Assembly (NCBI GenBank): GCA_029931535.1
Contig: JAQPZY010001334.1
Coordinates: 2,104,748-2,168,747 of the forward strand
Length of the DNA stretch: 64,000 nt
Source of the DNA: Margaritifera margaritifera
Lineage: Eukaryota > Mollusca > Bivalvia > Unionida > Margaritiferidae
Direction: 5' to 3'
Part shown: piece after piece, positions 10,930 through 21,657 of the stretch
Layout: every line of letters starts with the position of its first letter
Position numbering within the stretch: position 1 is the stretch's first letter
Translations under genes and position numbers: made by a program
Notes under the pieces: generated by a model
What the model saw: only the letters and a program-made list of their open reading frames with translations
Told to the model about the DNA's origin: nothing
Databases searched by the model: none

Positions 10930-12660
10930 TTCTTCAGCAATAACAAGATTTTCAAATTACATATAGCTCCTGTATTACAGATACTGGATGTCAGATTGGT
11001 AGTATTTTCATTAAGGACAATGCAGACATCATTAGAAGTCTTTTAGATAAAAGCCCATGTCATAATGATCATCAATGCATGGGGAGTAGTGACAAGAAGA
11101 TTTTTAAGAAAGTCATTGTGGCAGCCGTATTGGGTGTACAACTGGCACCATTTTCATTTAGGATCATCTAGGTATCATAAGAAGTTTATTGGTGAGAACC
11201 CCATTTTGATATAGCCATCCTTTTGAAGAGGAGCTGAGATAATATTTTCAAGATATGACTTTCCATTCAGGAGGAGCAGCAATAACAAGAATTTAAAGAT
11301 GGCTGCTGTGGCAACCTTAATGATGTCAGATTGGCACCATTTTAATTTAAGACCAACTGGACATCATAAGAAGTCTTCTGGTGAAAACCCCACATCAATA
11401 TGACTTTCTGTTCAAGCAGAGTTGTGATAAGATTTTTAAGATGGCTGCTATGGTGGCCATATTGAATGTCAGATCAGCACCATTTTTAATCAGGACCAAC
11501 TATACATCATAAAAAATCTTTTTGTGAAAACCCCATATTGATATGACCATCCATTCAGGAGGAGTACAGTGTAGCAATAAAAAGATTTTCAAGGTGGCTG
11601 CTTCAGTGGCCATATTGGACACCAGATCAGCACTATTATTACTTAGGACCAACTAGACATTGTAAGAAGTATTTTTGTGAGAACACCATGTTGATATGAC
11701 CATCCATTCTTCAGGCCTAGCAATAGCAAGATTTTCAAAATGGCTGCTATGGTGGCCATACTGGACGTCAGATTGGCACCATTTTCACTTTGGAACAACT
11801 GGACATCATAATAAGTCTTTCAGTGAAAACCACTTGCTGATATGACCAGTCATTCAGGAGGAGTAGCAATAACAAAATTTTCAAGACGGCCATGGTGGTG
11901 GCCATATTGTGCATCAGATCGGCAACATTTTCATTTTGGACCAACTAGACATCATAGGAATCCTTTTAGTAAAAACCCCATGTTGATATGACCATCCATT
12001 CAAGAGAAGTAGCGATAACAAGATTTTCAAGATAACTGTTTCGACGGCCAAAAGAAGTCTTGTGGTGAAAACCCCATGGCAATATTACTTTTCGTTTTTT
12101 TGGAGTAGTGATAACAAGATTTTCAAGATGGCCACTATGGTGACCATATTCAACATCAGATCGACACCATTTTTATTTAGGACCAACGAGGCATCATAAG
12201 AAGCCTTTTAGTGAAAATCCCATATTGATATGACCATCCATTCGGGAAGACTAGTGATAACAAGATTTTCAAGACATCAGATCTCTGCCATTTTCATGTA
12301 CAACCAACAAGCTATCATAAGACGGCTTCTGCTGAAAACTCCATGTCAATATGATTTTCTGTTCAGGAGAAGTAGTGAAAACAAGATTTTCAAGATGCTT
12401 GCCATGGTGGCCATATTGGACGTGAGATTAGCACCATTTTCATTTAGGACCAACTAGACATCATAAGAAGTCTTTCATATAAAACCACATGTTGATATGA
12501 CAATCCATTCATGAGTAGCAATAACAAGATTTTCAAGATGGCTGCTGTGGTGGCCATCTTTAAATGTCCAAGTGGCATCATTTTCATTTAGGACCATAGG
12601 ATGAATGTGTGTAAAGTTTCATGATGGCACTCCTCCAAGTAATTTAGGAGGAGTAGTGAC
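10930..12660 (+). repeat. tandem array, about 12 diverged ~150-bp copies
   Basis: Recurring blocks: AGCAATAACAAGATTTTCAA, GATGGCTGCTATGGTGGCCATATTGGA, GTCAGATCGGCACCATTTTCATTTAGGACCAACTAGACATC, AGTCTTTTGGTGAAAACC and ATATGACCATCCATTCAGG. Copies are 60-90% alike by eye, some shortened. The array lies within ACTL6A intron 1 just upstream of exon 2. The GGCCATAT..GATCGGCA core matches the complement of the array at 39440-42420, so the two arrays look related. A fragment of the same kind is at 61480-61720. Confidence 0.9.
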
Positions 12661-13320
12661 AACACTTGTGCTAATGGTCAGACGGAAAACAGTCCATCCC
12701 ATAAGTTCTTCTGGTCTATGACCAGTAGAGCTAAAAACCGTCCTCCAATTTGAAGATATCAAATTTAAGGAGATCCTGAGAAGTAAAGGCTTTCCCCAAC
12801 TGAATGCAGGAGCATCATAATATCCATCGTGCAGTATTTAGAGCAAGAGGGTTGTCTAAGTATGAAGTTTCGACAAAGATGACTGCATCATCTAAGTGAG
12901 TGCCATGCAAAGCGTAAGCTTCCTATTTGGTCAAAGTCTGTATGCAGACAAATTCTCAATTCTGGGGTGATCTACAACACAAGTGTTCAGTGTTTTATCT
13001 ACAGAAAATGCCACATTAAATGAGATTACAACTTGATTCTGTTCGCTTTCATCTCTGCAACCTTGACCTAAGCACATAATGTAATAAAATAGTAATATTG
13101 ATACATGTATTTGGAAAGAGTGGTATGCTTTATGACTTCAAATGAATAATGTAGAAAATTACTAATTGGTTACTGGTATTATGCACAATGATATCCTGAA
13201 TTTGTTGATACTTTAGAAATTTCAGCTGATCTATGTTTCAGCTTTGCTAAATGAACAACAACCAGAGAATACCTGTATGACATGAAGGTTCATAATAAAT
13301 ACAATATTTTCTGCCTTCAA
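12661..13320. other. no recognised feature (intron 1)
   Basis: AT-rich intronic DNA between two arrays. Nothing beyond short ORFs without family signal. Confidence 0.5.
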
Positions 13321-13380
13321 TCAAATACATGAAATACATGCAACTGGAAACAATGATTCATGGGACAGAAGGCCCAGACT

Positions 13381-13615
13381 TATTACCGTCAATGTGCCAC
13401 TATAGAGAACACCCCTTATTACCGTCAATAAGAATGTGCCACTATAGAGAACACCCCTTATTACCGTCAATGTGCCACTATAGAGAACACCCCTTATTAC
13501 CATCAATGTGCCACTATAGAGAACACCCCTTATTACCATCAATAAGAATGTGCCACTATAGAGAACATCCCTTATTACCGTCAATAAGAATATGCCACTA
13601 TAGAGAACACCCCTT
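13381..13615. repeat. minisatellite, six units of 36 or 42 bp
   Basis: Units start at 13381, 13417, 13459, 13495, 13531 and 13573, with lengths 36, 42, 36, 36, 42 and 42. Each contains GTGCCACTATAGAGAACACC; the longer units carry a 6-bp ATAAGA insert. Because 36 and 42 are multiples of three, long ORFs stay open on both strands, giving artificial peptide repeats (MCHYREHPLLPS on plus, RGVLYSGT on minus). I treat this as non-coding. Confidence 0.9.
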
Positions 13616-13859
13616 GGCTTTTCCCTGAGATAATAAAATAAGGGGTCTCCTTGACCTTTAAACTTTCTGAACTGATCACAGACATCAATTTTCTGGGGGC
13701 AGGTTGGTCTCATTATCAAAGAGTTATTTTATATTTATGCAAAATTACCCTGACCCCCATGTATTGCATCAAAATTCTAAAACTGTTATGTACATCCACA
13801 GACCACATGCAATCATATCCCAGTGTTTTTTTTAAGCCCCTCTCTTGAACCGTATAGGT

Positions 13860-14660
13860 AGAGTAAATTGATACATACACATGCAGTGTTATGTAATTCC
13901 TGGCATTTTTTCTAAAAGCACGAGGATAACAAACATTATCTGGAGATCCTTGGGAACTTAATCTGCTTTTGATGGCTGCACTTTCAGCCCTTTCCCACTC
14001 AGATTATCTTCTCATGCCAGCTGCTTGCTGTTAGCATAACACAAGTCATACAAGCTCATAATTATATTTTTTGCTAGCAAATATATAGAAAATTTGCAAA
14101 TGTTGGTACTGTGACAAAAAAATGGTTCCAGATGCTATTTTCAACCATATTCAACAATTTAGTATAAATCTTTCTAATACACATGTAAGACATTCTTCTG
14201 AAATGAAACGGTTAATACCAGAGGTATGTACAGCTACTGCTAGTGACATGTACTGAACTCATCCATGTTGGTGTTGACTGCCTAATTTGCCATGACATAG
14301 ATAATGATCCCATTAGATTATTTTTTACCTCAGTGATGCGGTCGTACTAAACACCGCAAAGTCAGACAAAGTCTGTTTATTTATGTCTTTTTTGTATATA
14401 TTATACTATATTAACTTTATTTTGACAATATTTTAATTAAATTTAAAAAAAAAACATTTTAATGTTGTTTGAAAGTAACATTGGTACATATGTACCCTTA
14501 GCCTTTATTTCACGTTGTGACAACGATATATATGCCGACAATTGTTAATAAACGTTCATTAACGAGTTATCTTATAAAATAATTATATTATTGAGATATA
14601 CACAATAATATTATGACAGTATTATATTGCATAAGTATAATATAAATATTTAATAGAACA
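13860..14660. other. no recognised feature (intron 1)
   Basis: Strongly AT-rich from about 14380 to 14660. No gene, repeat unit or terminal repeat was recognised. Confidence 0.5.
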
Positions 14661-15029
14661 AAGGCAGATAGAGTATGACAAGTCATATAACACAGATAGT
14701 GTATGACAAAGGGAGACTCGATATGACAAAGTTAGATTTAATAATTTTATATAATAATTATCTTATTGAGAGACACAAAATATACCATCTGGCGATTTTT
14801 TTTGCGACAATGTTTTTGGCTCTTAAAACTTGTATATACAATCTTGGGTTTGGAGTGGAGGAACTCAAAGGCACCACGAAAGGAAGCCGCAAACTTGGGT
14901 ATACAATGCACTGGAATCTCTCTATTGTTACATAAACAAATCATTAGTTCATATCGACCGCTTATGCTGACATCTGGCCTGAGTACTGTATGCGGTGATA
15001 CACTCCAAAAGTCATGCCTCCGGACTTTA

Positions 15030-16401
15030 GTATGGGCCCGTTCCATTCTGAATCGTACACCACCTTCGATCTTCGAAAGTATTTACCTGGGCCAGTTACT
15101 ATCTAGCTGAGGATTATTTCATCTCTTTATACCTTACAAAATTTCAAACCAAACCTTGTTCCGTCTACGCATACTTTTTTAATTTGCAAAAATAAAGTTG
15201 TTAACGGCGAGTGCAATGTTAAAGAAAATGCATTTTATAGTACAAGCACTGCCTAAAACATGTTGTACGGTGCATGGTTGCGATGCGGATCCTCGCGCAG
15301 ATAAAACTAAAAGTCGGTACATTTATACTGTATAAAACGTGCACAATATCATCCGCTATAATCAGTAAAATTAAAATAAAGGCTATGAAACTACTGTGAA
15401 AAAAATTATCTGAATCATAAAAATATAATGTAAGTAGAATATAGACTTTATCATTTTTTAAAATTATATGCCACACATTCCAAAATAATGAAGTCTGAAT
15501 AAAAATAGCATTATAATATTTTTGTAAAAATCATAATTAAGTACATTTGAAATAGCAAGAAATTTATACATTATTATTATTATTATTATTATTATAGAAG
15601 ACCAAAACAAAAAAAAAAAAAACATATACACATGTATGCAGAATAAGTAATAATTCAAATAATAATTAAAATATTCAGATGACAATACTTTTTTCCCAGA
15701 TCAAAAATGAATACAAATACAAACAGAAATAATATTGTATAATAATGCTTATATTTTGTATCACAATTTTAAAATTAAGAAATTGAATCAGATTGTAAAA
15801 TAAATAATTTTCATAATAATGATTTATATGTTTATCAGACATTTATACTTATATTTAGGAATTATTTGTATTTTCAACAAGATCAATAATAATAATAATA
15901 ATTATTATAATGTCTACATTACAAGCTCTTTTTAAATGTTAATCAAACTGCTGGCATACTAAATGCCATGTAAATATGAATTAAATATATTTAGATGGTG
16001 AAGACACTAATGTTCATACTGCATTTTTTGTGGAATGTTTAACATATGATATAAAAATGATAAAAATCTATAATCTAATTATCTGACATATTTATGAGGT
16101 AGAGAATGACATGATTTAGAGAATTTAGTTAATGTTGTTTTGTATCCATTTATTATAGTCATAGTCATTAAAGTAGTAGGCATCTTGTATGGTAATACAG
16201 TATAGATCCACATCACAACCATGCACCTTACAATAAAAGTATTAACTATTTGATTTTACATTTCTATCTTTATTTGTATTCATCACTGATTTGGTAAAAA
16301 AAAAAAAGGTGTAAAAAAAATATGTAATTCATATTTACATGGCATTTAGCATGTGCACGTTTTATACAGTGGTGTATGATTCAGAATGGAATGGCCCATA
16401 C
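15030..16401. repeat. interrupted large inverted repeat
   Basis: Two blocks at 15030-15063 and 15327-15344 are the reverse complement of one continuous block at 16353-16401 (GTGCACGTTTTATACAGT, then GTGGTGTATGATTCAGAATGG, then AATGG.CCCATAC). The left arm is split by a 263-bp segment (15064-15326). A second, perfect 25-bp inverted pair lies inside at 15959-15983 and 16325-16349, directly next to the right block. (ATT)n and (AAT)n tracts occupy the middle. This looks like a decayed fold-back or DNA transposon with rearranged arms, within ACTL6A intron 1. Confidence 0.65.
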
Positions 16402-17109
16402 TATAGCCACAATCGACCACTAATCCTTTTTTTTTTTTCGTGAAATTCGGGCGTCCGTGGCTGAGATATGATAGAAAATTTAAACTGATGTTCTGTGATA
16501 TGTGTTTCATACTTTTCGGACAATCTCCAAGAATTTTACATTCAAACAATTAGATCCTTCCTGATTGAATATTTCCAAGGTTACCCTTTATTCTCATACA
16601 ACATGTACATACTGTTCTGCCAACATAAGAAATGTACAAATACTGAGTCTGTAATAAACTGAATACAGTGTATCATTTAATATGATAAAAAGTCTGTCAG
16701 TTTATACAACTGTTTAAAGACAATTAAAAGGTAAGGCGGTCAGCGATAAACAGACACCTTTCAGAGATTTATTGAATTGACTCACAATAGCTAGGGTGAT
16801 GTGTCATGTCAAATTCTTTGAGCACTGCTGAGGGAGAGCCCATTAGGTTCATTTGCATAGGTAAAGTACACTAAGTGGAACAACCCAATTTGTCTTAAGT
16901 ACATCAAAGAGAGAGAACCTAATGAGAATCGACACGTACGAATGTGAAGGAGACTTCGACTTTGAAACTGCATTCAGCAAGTGGGCACGATGCATACTCA
17001 CGTGACATTCGATTTTATAATTTTTATGAAACATCATTTTAATAGTGCAAAACAATAAGCATACAAAACAGTCATGCAATGATTTATTCTCTAATATTGT
17101 GGTATTGTA

Positions 17110-17440
17110 TTGTTTGCTGTAAATAAAGTAATAAATACTCCGTCTTTTTCAATTTTCATTGCCTACCACATTAATAGACATGGAAAAATACTTACTCCTT
17201 GCTTGGCAAAACTTTTTGAAAATTGGCGACAAAATATTGAGATTTGCGATTTTTTTGGCAACAACTTTTTTAAAGCCAGCACCATCCCTGGACCACATAT
17301 GGAAAAATAATAATTGTTAGTCCATGAACCACGTTCTTAAACAGACAGTTGACTGGAAGACGAAAACGCTCATGGAATTTGTACAACTGACACATGAATT
17401 AGTAACCGGACAATATTTTATTGTTTTCGGTTACGTTTAT
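17110..17440 (+). pseudogene. MULE transposase fragment, C-terminal part
   Basis: On the plus strand the stretch around 17300-17410 reads W.NNNC, a stop, then SMNHVLKQTVDWK and MEFVQLTHELVTGQY. It corresponds to the family block with NNCESMNHVLKQ, which holds the third catalytic (Glu) position; here the Glu codon is TAG, so the element is dead. A short piece upstream (LTPCLAKLFENW) may belong to the same protein in another frame. The same block occurs in the minus-strand MULE at 19431-21170 as NNNAESLNNRLKQ. It lies in ACTL6A intron 1 near exon 1. Confidence 0.7.
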
Positions 17441-17909
17441 TTTACCTTGTGTAACATGACTTGGAGTTCGATTTTCAAGAGGAACAGAATCTTGAATACT
17501 ATTGGATTCATTAATTCATCTGCATGCTCAAATTATTCATTCACTGAAATCTGGTACCTTATGTGTGTAATTAAATGTAAATATTAAATTCTGCCAAAGA
17601 ATGAATAATACATGTTTTTTACAAAAATGCTTTCCTGAGTTGTCTTTGTCTATCATCATATATCCTGGCTTGTTACAATCACACTATTAATCTCACTCTT
17701 GCATATACTATCTTATACATTTTTGGTACTTTGATACATTTCACATTTATTCTGTGTATGTATTTTGATTCGTAGTTTATCATACCTGTAAAATAAACTA
17801 AAAAGTAAATAATTCGTATAAATTTAAATCAAAGTTCATTATTATTCAAACAAATACAAACGAAACGAAAAATTAATGTATGAGCTGTGATAAAGAGAGA
17901 GAGAGAGAC

Positions 17910-17934
17910 CTCCTCCATAAACTCCTCCGCTCAT
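17910..17934 (-). CDS. ACTL6A: ACTL6A/BAF53 exon 1 (start codon and first 8 residues)
   Basis: The minus strand reads ATG (17934-17932) and encodes MSGGVYGG, identical to the start of ACTL6A in other animals, then a single G before the donor GTCTCT (17909 down). The G joins AT of exon 2 to give Asp, matching the family GGDEVG. The start is chosen by this conservation. An upstream in-frame ATG at 18042 would add 36 residues, but that extension is not family-like and I take it as 5' UTR. The donor lies in a (CT)n run (17894-17909 as GA on plus) and is weaker than consensus. Confidence 0.92.
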
Positions 17935-18027
17935 TGTCGTCTGATATTCTTCTTCCAATAGGTATTCCTTGATATGATTCCTAACAAATTTTCTGTGTAA
18001 CAAAAGAGTATTGCTTACTAGCCGGTG

Positions 18028-18265
18028 TGCTTTCCGGTTCAAGACGCGAATCTCGAAGAAGATTTTAATACTCTGTAAGGGTGTAAATCAAAGCGTTTTA
18101 ACGATATGGCTTAATCGAGAGTAGTCTGGTTCCCTGCTTGATATGAACCCAGGCGGAGTGCAACGCAGGAAGCATGTCAAGCAGGGAACCAGACTAAATC
18201 GAGAGAAATAATAGTTTCCAAATTATTCGGAAAACGTATCTCAACTTGTTATAGACCGGAACAGA
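18028..18265. promoter_or_regulatory. candidate ACTL6A promoter region with ETS-like cores
   Basis: Upstream of exon 1, CCGGAA cores occur on the minus strand near 18036 (AACCGGAAAGC) and on the plus strand near 18255 (GACCGGAACAG). CCGGAA is the ETS-factor core often found in housekeeping promoters. CpG-containing sequence is locally richer than in the surroundings. No TATA box is evident. The MITE at 18122-18196 sits between the two cores. The transcription start was not identified, so this is a positional inference. Confidence 0.35.
18122..18196. mobile_element. 75-bp MITE with 9-bp target duplication
   Basis: 24-bp terminal inverted repeats with one mismatch (TAGTCTGGTTCCCTGCTTGA.. and its complement) enclose 27 bp. 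AATCGAGAG flanks both sides (18113-18121 and 18197-18205). A 9-bp duplication is typical of Mutator-like elements, and MULE transposase remnants lie within 2 kb on both sides. However, I did not find these terminal repeats at the transposase copies. The element lies roughly 190-260 bp upstream of the ACTL6A start codon. Confidence 0.8.
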
Positions 18266-18299
18266 AGATCGGAAAATAATATACTGTAAAGAGCGCAAA

Positions 18300-18840
18300 T
18301 CTGAATTAAGCATATAATGTGTACAATTTATAATGCATAATCAATTGTTAACAGTGTTCAAGGCTTCGTTGCTGTTACCATTGTTTAGATAAAATAAAAA
18401 GTCACAGCAAGTAACAATTCTCAAACTAAATGAACAAAGAAATTCCACACAAGACTTCCAGAGAGAACGAGCACATGCTATTTTGCTTCTATATTCCACA
18501 AATAATTCAGTCAACAACACAAATTAGATCGAATTTCCTCGTCTTGGAAATCACTTTTTATTTTATGTTATTTTATTTTCAGTTCTTTCATATGGACAGT
18601 AATAGCCAAACAATGAACAGTGATAACCGAGCGGCAGCACGAAATACCCCAAACTACCAAAACTACCCAGAACTATCCCAAAACTAGCCCCAAACTAGCA
18701 CAAAACTATTAAAATATAACCAAAACATCAGAGATATTACCCAAATTTAGACATTAAAAAAATACTGCCGTCCTGGGCGTTTCGCCCTCTAGATATATTA
18801 TAGTACCGGTATATAAAAACGGAAAAGCCAGAGAAAGTTC
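18300..18840. other. no recognised gene; low-complexity CAAAACTA stretch
   Basis: The interval 18640-18730 is rich in CCCAAAACTA-like short repeats. An ORF over 18430-18687 is explained by this composition and shows no family signal. Confidence 0.45.
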
Positions 18841-18849
18841 AAATATTAT

Positions 18850-19425
18850 TTATTTAGATACAAGATACAAGAAATTTTATTTAACGTCAGTGGTCTGATT
18901 AAAATACATATAACACTAGCTCTTTACGAGCTATTTTACCAACATAGCAATAGTATTTCATAATTGAACAGACATATAGTGCATTTTTGCAGTGTAACAG
19001 TACACATATAGACATTACAGTGTCAATGGTAAAAGCATATTAAAAGACAATGTAATATTAGATTAAAGACAATACAACAGCAGATTAAAAGACAATACAA
19101 CAGTAGATAAAAGACAGTACAATAGCAGATTAAACTACAGCACAGTAGTAGACAACATACAAATGCAGAATTGTTTTTATTTTTTTTTTATGCATGAACA
19201 TATGTAACACATCACAGAAAGGAGTACACTTAATAATTTCAATTGGGAATATGACTATTTTATTGCTTAAAAGCATGCAGTGTCTGCGAGTACTGCCGAT
19301 TTAAAGACAATAGATAAAAGACAGTACAGCAGCAAATTCAACTACAGCACAGTAGTAGACAACATGCAAACGCAATTTTTTGTTTTCTTACATTTTTATT
19401 ATTATGTATGAACATATATGTAACA
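18850..19425. repeat. short tandem and direct repeats downstream of MULE gene
   Basis: A run of ~24-26 bp units (AAAGACAATACAACAGCAGATTA) spans about 19038-19135. A ~115-bp block (GATAAAAGACAGTACA..AACTACAGCACAGTAGTAGACAACAT..) at about 19104-19215 is repeated at about 19312-19430. The region follows the end of the minus-strand MULE reading frame and could be its 3' untranslated part. A short palindrome, TAGCTC..GAGCTA, is at about 18918. Confidence 0.65.
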
Positions 19426-19430
19426 CATAT

Positions 19431-21170
19431 CTAGCGCATAATTACATAGGTAGGCACGTTCTTGACAAAACCTATATTAGTCATTGATGTTTACGTTGCC
19501 CTGGTTTTCGACCAGCAGAATCTTGGTTTCTTCAACTTGCATGCTCCATTTGTTGATAGAACAAAATTGTCATTTTTAATTTCTGTATGGAGCTGGGCGT
19601 TAAGAATTTTTTTGAAAATAAGTTTTTTTCTGGTCAGCAGTCTCTTTGTGCCAAATATTTTCATTCATCAAGAATGACACAGATTTCCCACATAATTTAT
19701 AGTTCCCACTCCCATACAGAGATCGTCTCAAGTCTATGATTTGAGTGTTCGAAACGGTGGATAATCTGTCCATAAGTTCCGGAAGTCTAAGTTGTTTCCA
19801 TTCAGTCGCTTGCTTCAGTCGGTTATTCAGAGATTCGGCATTGTTGTTAGTCAAAAGTTTAGAAATGATTTGGTTTTTCAATGGATAGAAGACATTTTGC
19901 TTAATTTTTGCCGACAAATACTTGTCATAGTACATTCTGAACCTTGGATATTTGTTGAAATATAACGAGAGATCGTCCTCCCGGTTCGAAAACTCAAGCT
20001 CATCTAGACTGAAAACTGGGCCATCTTCGTTTTCACTGAAGATAATGTTTATAATTTTTTTCTCGATCTTCCTTACTGGAGCCTAGTTTTTGAAGAAAAT
20101 GTCTGATATTGTATTTTAAATGCTGCATACACAGTACAAAGACTGCATTTCGAAAATTGTTTCTAAGCTCGTTTCTCATAGCCTTTTCATCGTCTGTGCC
20201 GAATGTAAAATTATTTGAATCGAGTTTCCTTCTTATGTGTGAAAAAAAAAATTTGGTAGGTGCTTTGTTCACCATCCCAATGAAGGCAAAGAGGTCCTAG
20301 GATGACAGGGTATTGATTGGTTTTCCTGCTAATTATACTCCTATATTTGTACGTCATGGTGGTGACAAACACTTTACCTAAATTAAAAGTTCTGTCTACA
20401 CCAATAATGCTACTGTTGGTACCGAAACAGTTATTCTTTAAATCTAAGAGCTGCTCCTGACTATATAAAATAATTACAGGTTGTTTTCCTTTAGTAAGAA
20501 TTACTTCTTGCACAAATGGAGTTTCGTTCAGTTGTCCAGTAATAGATAATATGTTATCGGCAACATTGCTGCGTGGCACATGACCATTGTTTTTCTTTTT
20601 ATGCTCATAGTGAAGTTTGTCCTGAAGTTGACGAACTGATTTTGGCGCCAGAAAGCTGTGTTCTTTCGCCATATCATTCACTACTTCAATGGACTTTTTC
20701 ATCCCAACTTTTTCAAACGCAGCCTGCAGCACATTACGGTCGGTTCTTCTGTACGCTTCACCCGATTTGGAATTTCCATGCGGGTGATTTTGGACAGATT
20801 GTATGGTGCCTACGTATTCTACAACAGCCCGAGTTTTTATGAATGACAATCGCTCGGGCGCCTCTATAACTGTTGAGACTCTTTTTTTTTGTAATTTGTG
20901 TTATTTTTCAATTTAGTATAGTACCGACGGATTGTCAAAATATCTAGAGGTTTCGGCTCTATGGGAATGTATGTGAGTTTCTTTTTTATTACCTTGCGGA
21001 CACATAGTGTGTTGTTTTTCTTAATAGCGTTTTTGATCTGGTTGTTGCTTGTAACTATGAATGTTTGGTTAACAGTAGTGCCGGCACCAGAGTCCCACGC
21101 ACCAAAGTTAAATCCTGCCTTTTTCACCATCGTTTGGTCTGTGGTTCCAAAAAATGTACACATTTTCTTT
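19431..21170 (-). pseudogene. MULE (Mutator-like) transposase, frameshifted
   Basis: A nearly full-length transposase on the minus strand in several frames. The N-terminal part (21163-20890) runs into an A9 run near 20881-20889, where the frame changes. The core (20870-20211) has HPHGNSK, FVQEVILTKGKQP, GVDRTFNLG (first catalytic Asp) and LGPLCLHWDG. The next piece (20275-20033) has FGTDDEKAMRNEL (second Asp) and VLCMQHLK. The C-terminal piece (19935-19600) has NNNAESLNNRLKQ (catalytic Glu). Another frame change in a T-rich stretch near 19600-19630 leads to a plausible end at the stop at 19431. The three catalytic residues remain, but at least three frameshifts make it a pseudogene unless the homopolymer shifts are sequencing errors. 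Terminal inverted repeats were not found. Confidence 0.85.
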
Positions 21171-21657
21171 TGGTCTGGTAGAAAATAGACATTATATTAT
21201 AAGTTAATTCAGTTGTACTTTCGCTATTGTCATTCATTCATTCATTCTTCCTTCTTTCTTTCTTTTGTATGGCTATAATTAATATTTTGCGAATTGAACT
21301 ATTGCTGCAAAGGTTACAAAGCTTGTTAGCAAGACTTCAAGGCTGCAGAATTAAGTGTTAAAAATAAAACATACAAAATACTTTTCCTCAGCACGAATGG
21401 GATGTCAGAAGAAATTGCAATACATGTTCATGCAAATAAAATAGATATAAAATCAAATATTTATATGGGAATGTCTATGTTGGGAAAGTTAGAAAGTGCT
21501 TTGTGTTTGCTTCTTACTATGTACCCTTGTTCTCTTTTTCATGTACGACATAAAAAATTTCCAAGCATGTGACGAATAAAGATTATTATTATTATTATTA
21601 TATACATTTTTCAACTGTCCATTAATAGCGCTTAGCTTGTGTATTTTCAACGGTACC

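Noticed and set aside
10702..11046. 114-residue plus-strand ORF
   Set aside because: It overlaps the antisense of ACTL6A exon 2 and runs into a tandem array.
13321..13719. Repeat-peptide ORFs on both strands
   Set aside because: They are forced open by unit lengths divisible by three in a minisatellite; there is no start context, splice site or family match.
14747..15110. Two overlapping ORFs of ~100 residues on opposite strands
   Set aside because: No recognised motif on either strand, and one runs into the inverted-repeat block at 15030.
15255..15330. THAP-like start (CCTVHGC) on the plus strand
   Set aside because: The stretch is short, lacks the remaining C2CH residues and hits a stop; too weak to call.
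17935..18042. In-frame N-terminal extension of ACTL6A from the ATG at 18042
   Set aside because: The family protein starts at MSGGVYGG, and the extension is not conserved-looking; kept as probable 5' UTR.
18430..18687. ORF divergent from ACTL6A
   Set aside because: The C-terminal half is a CCCAAAACTA low-complexity run, and there is no family signal.
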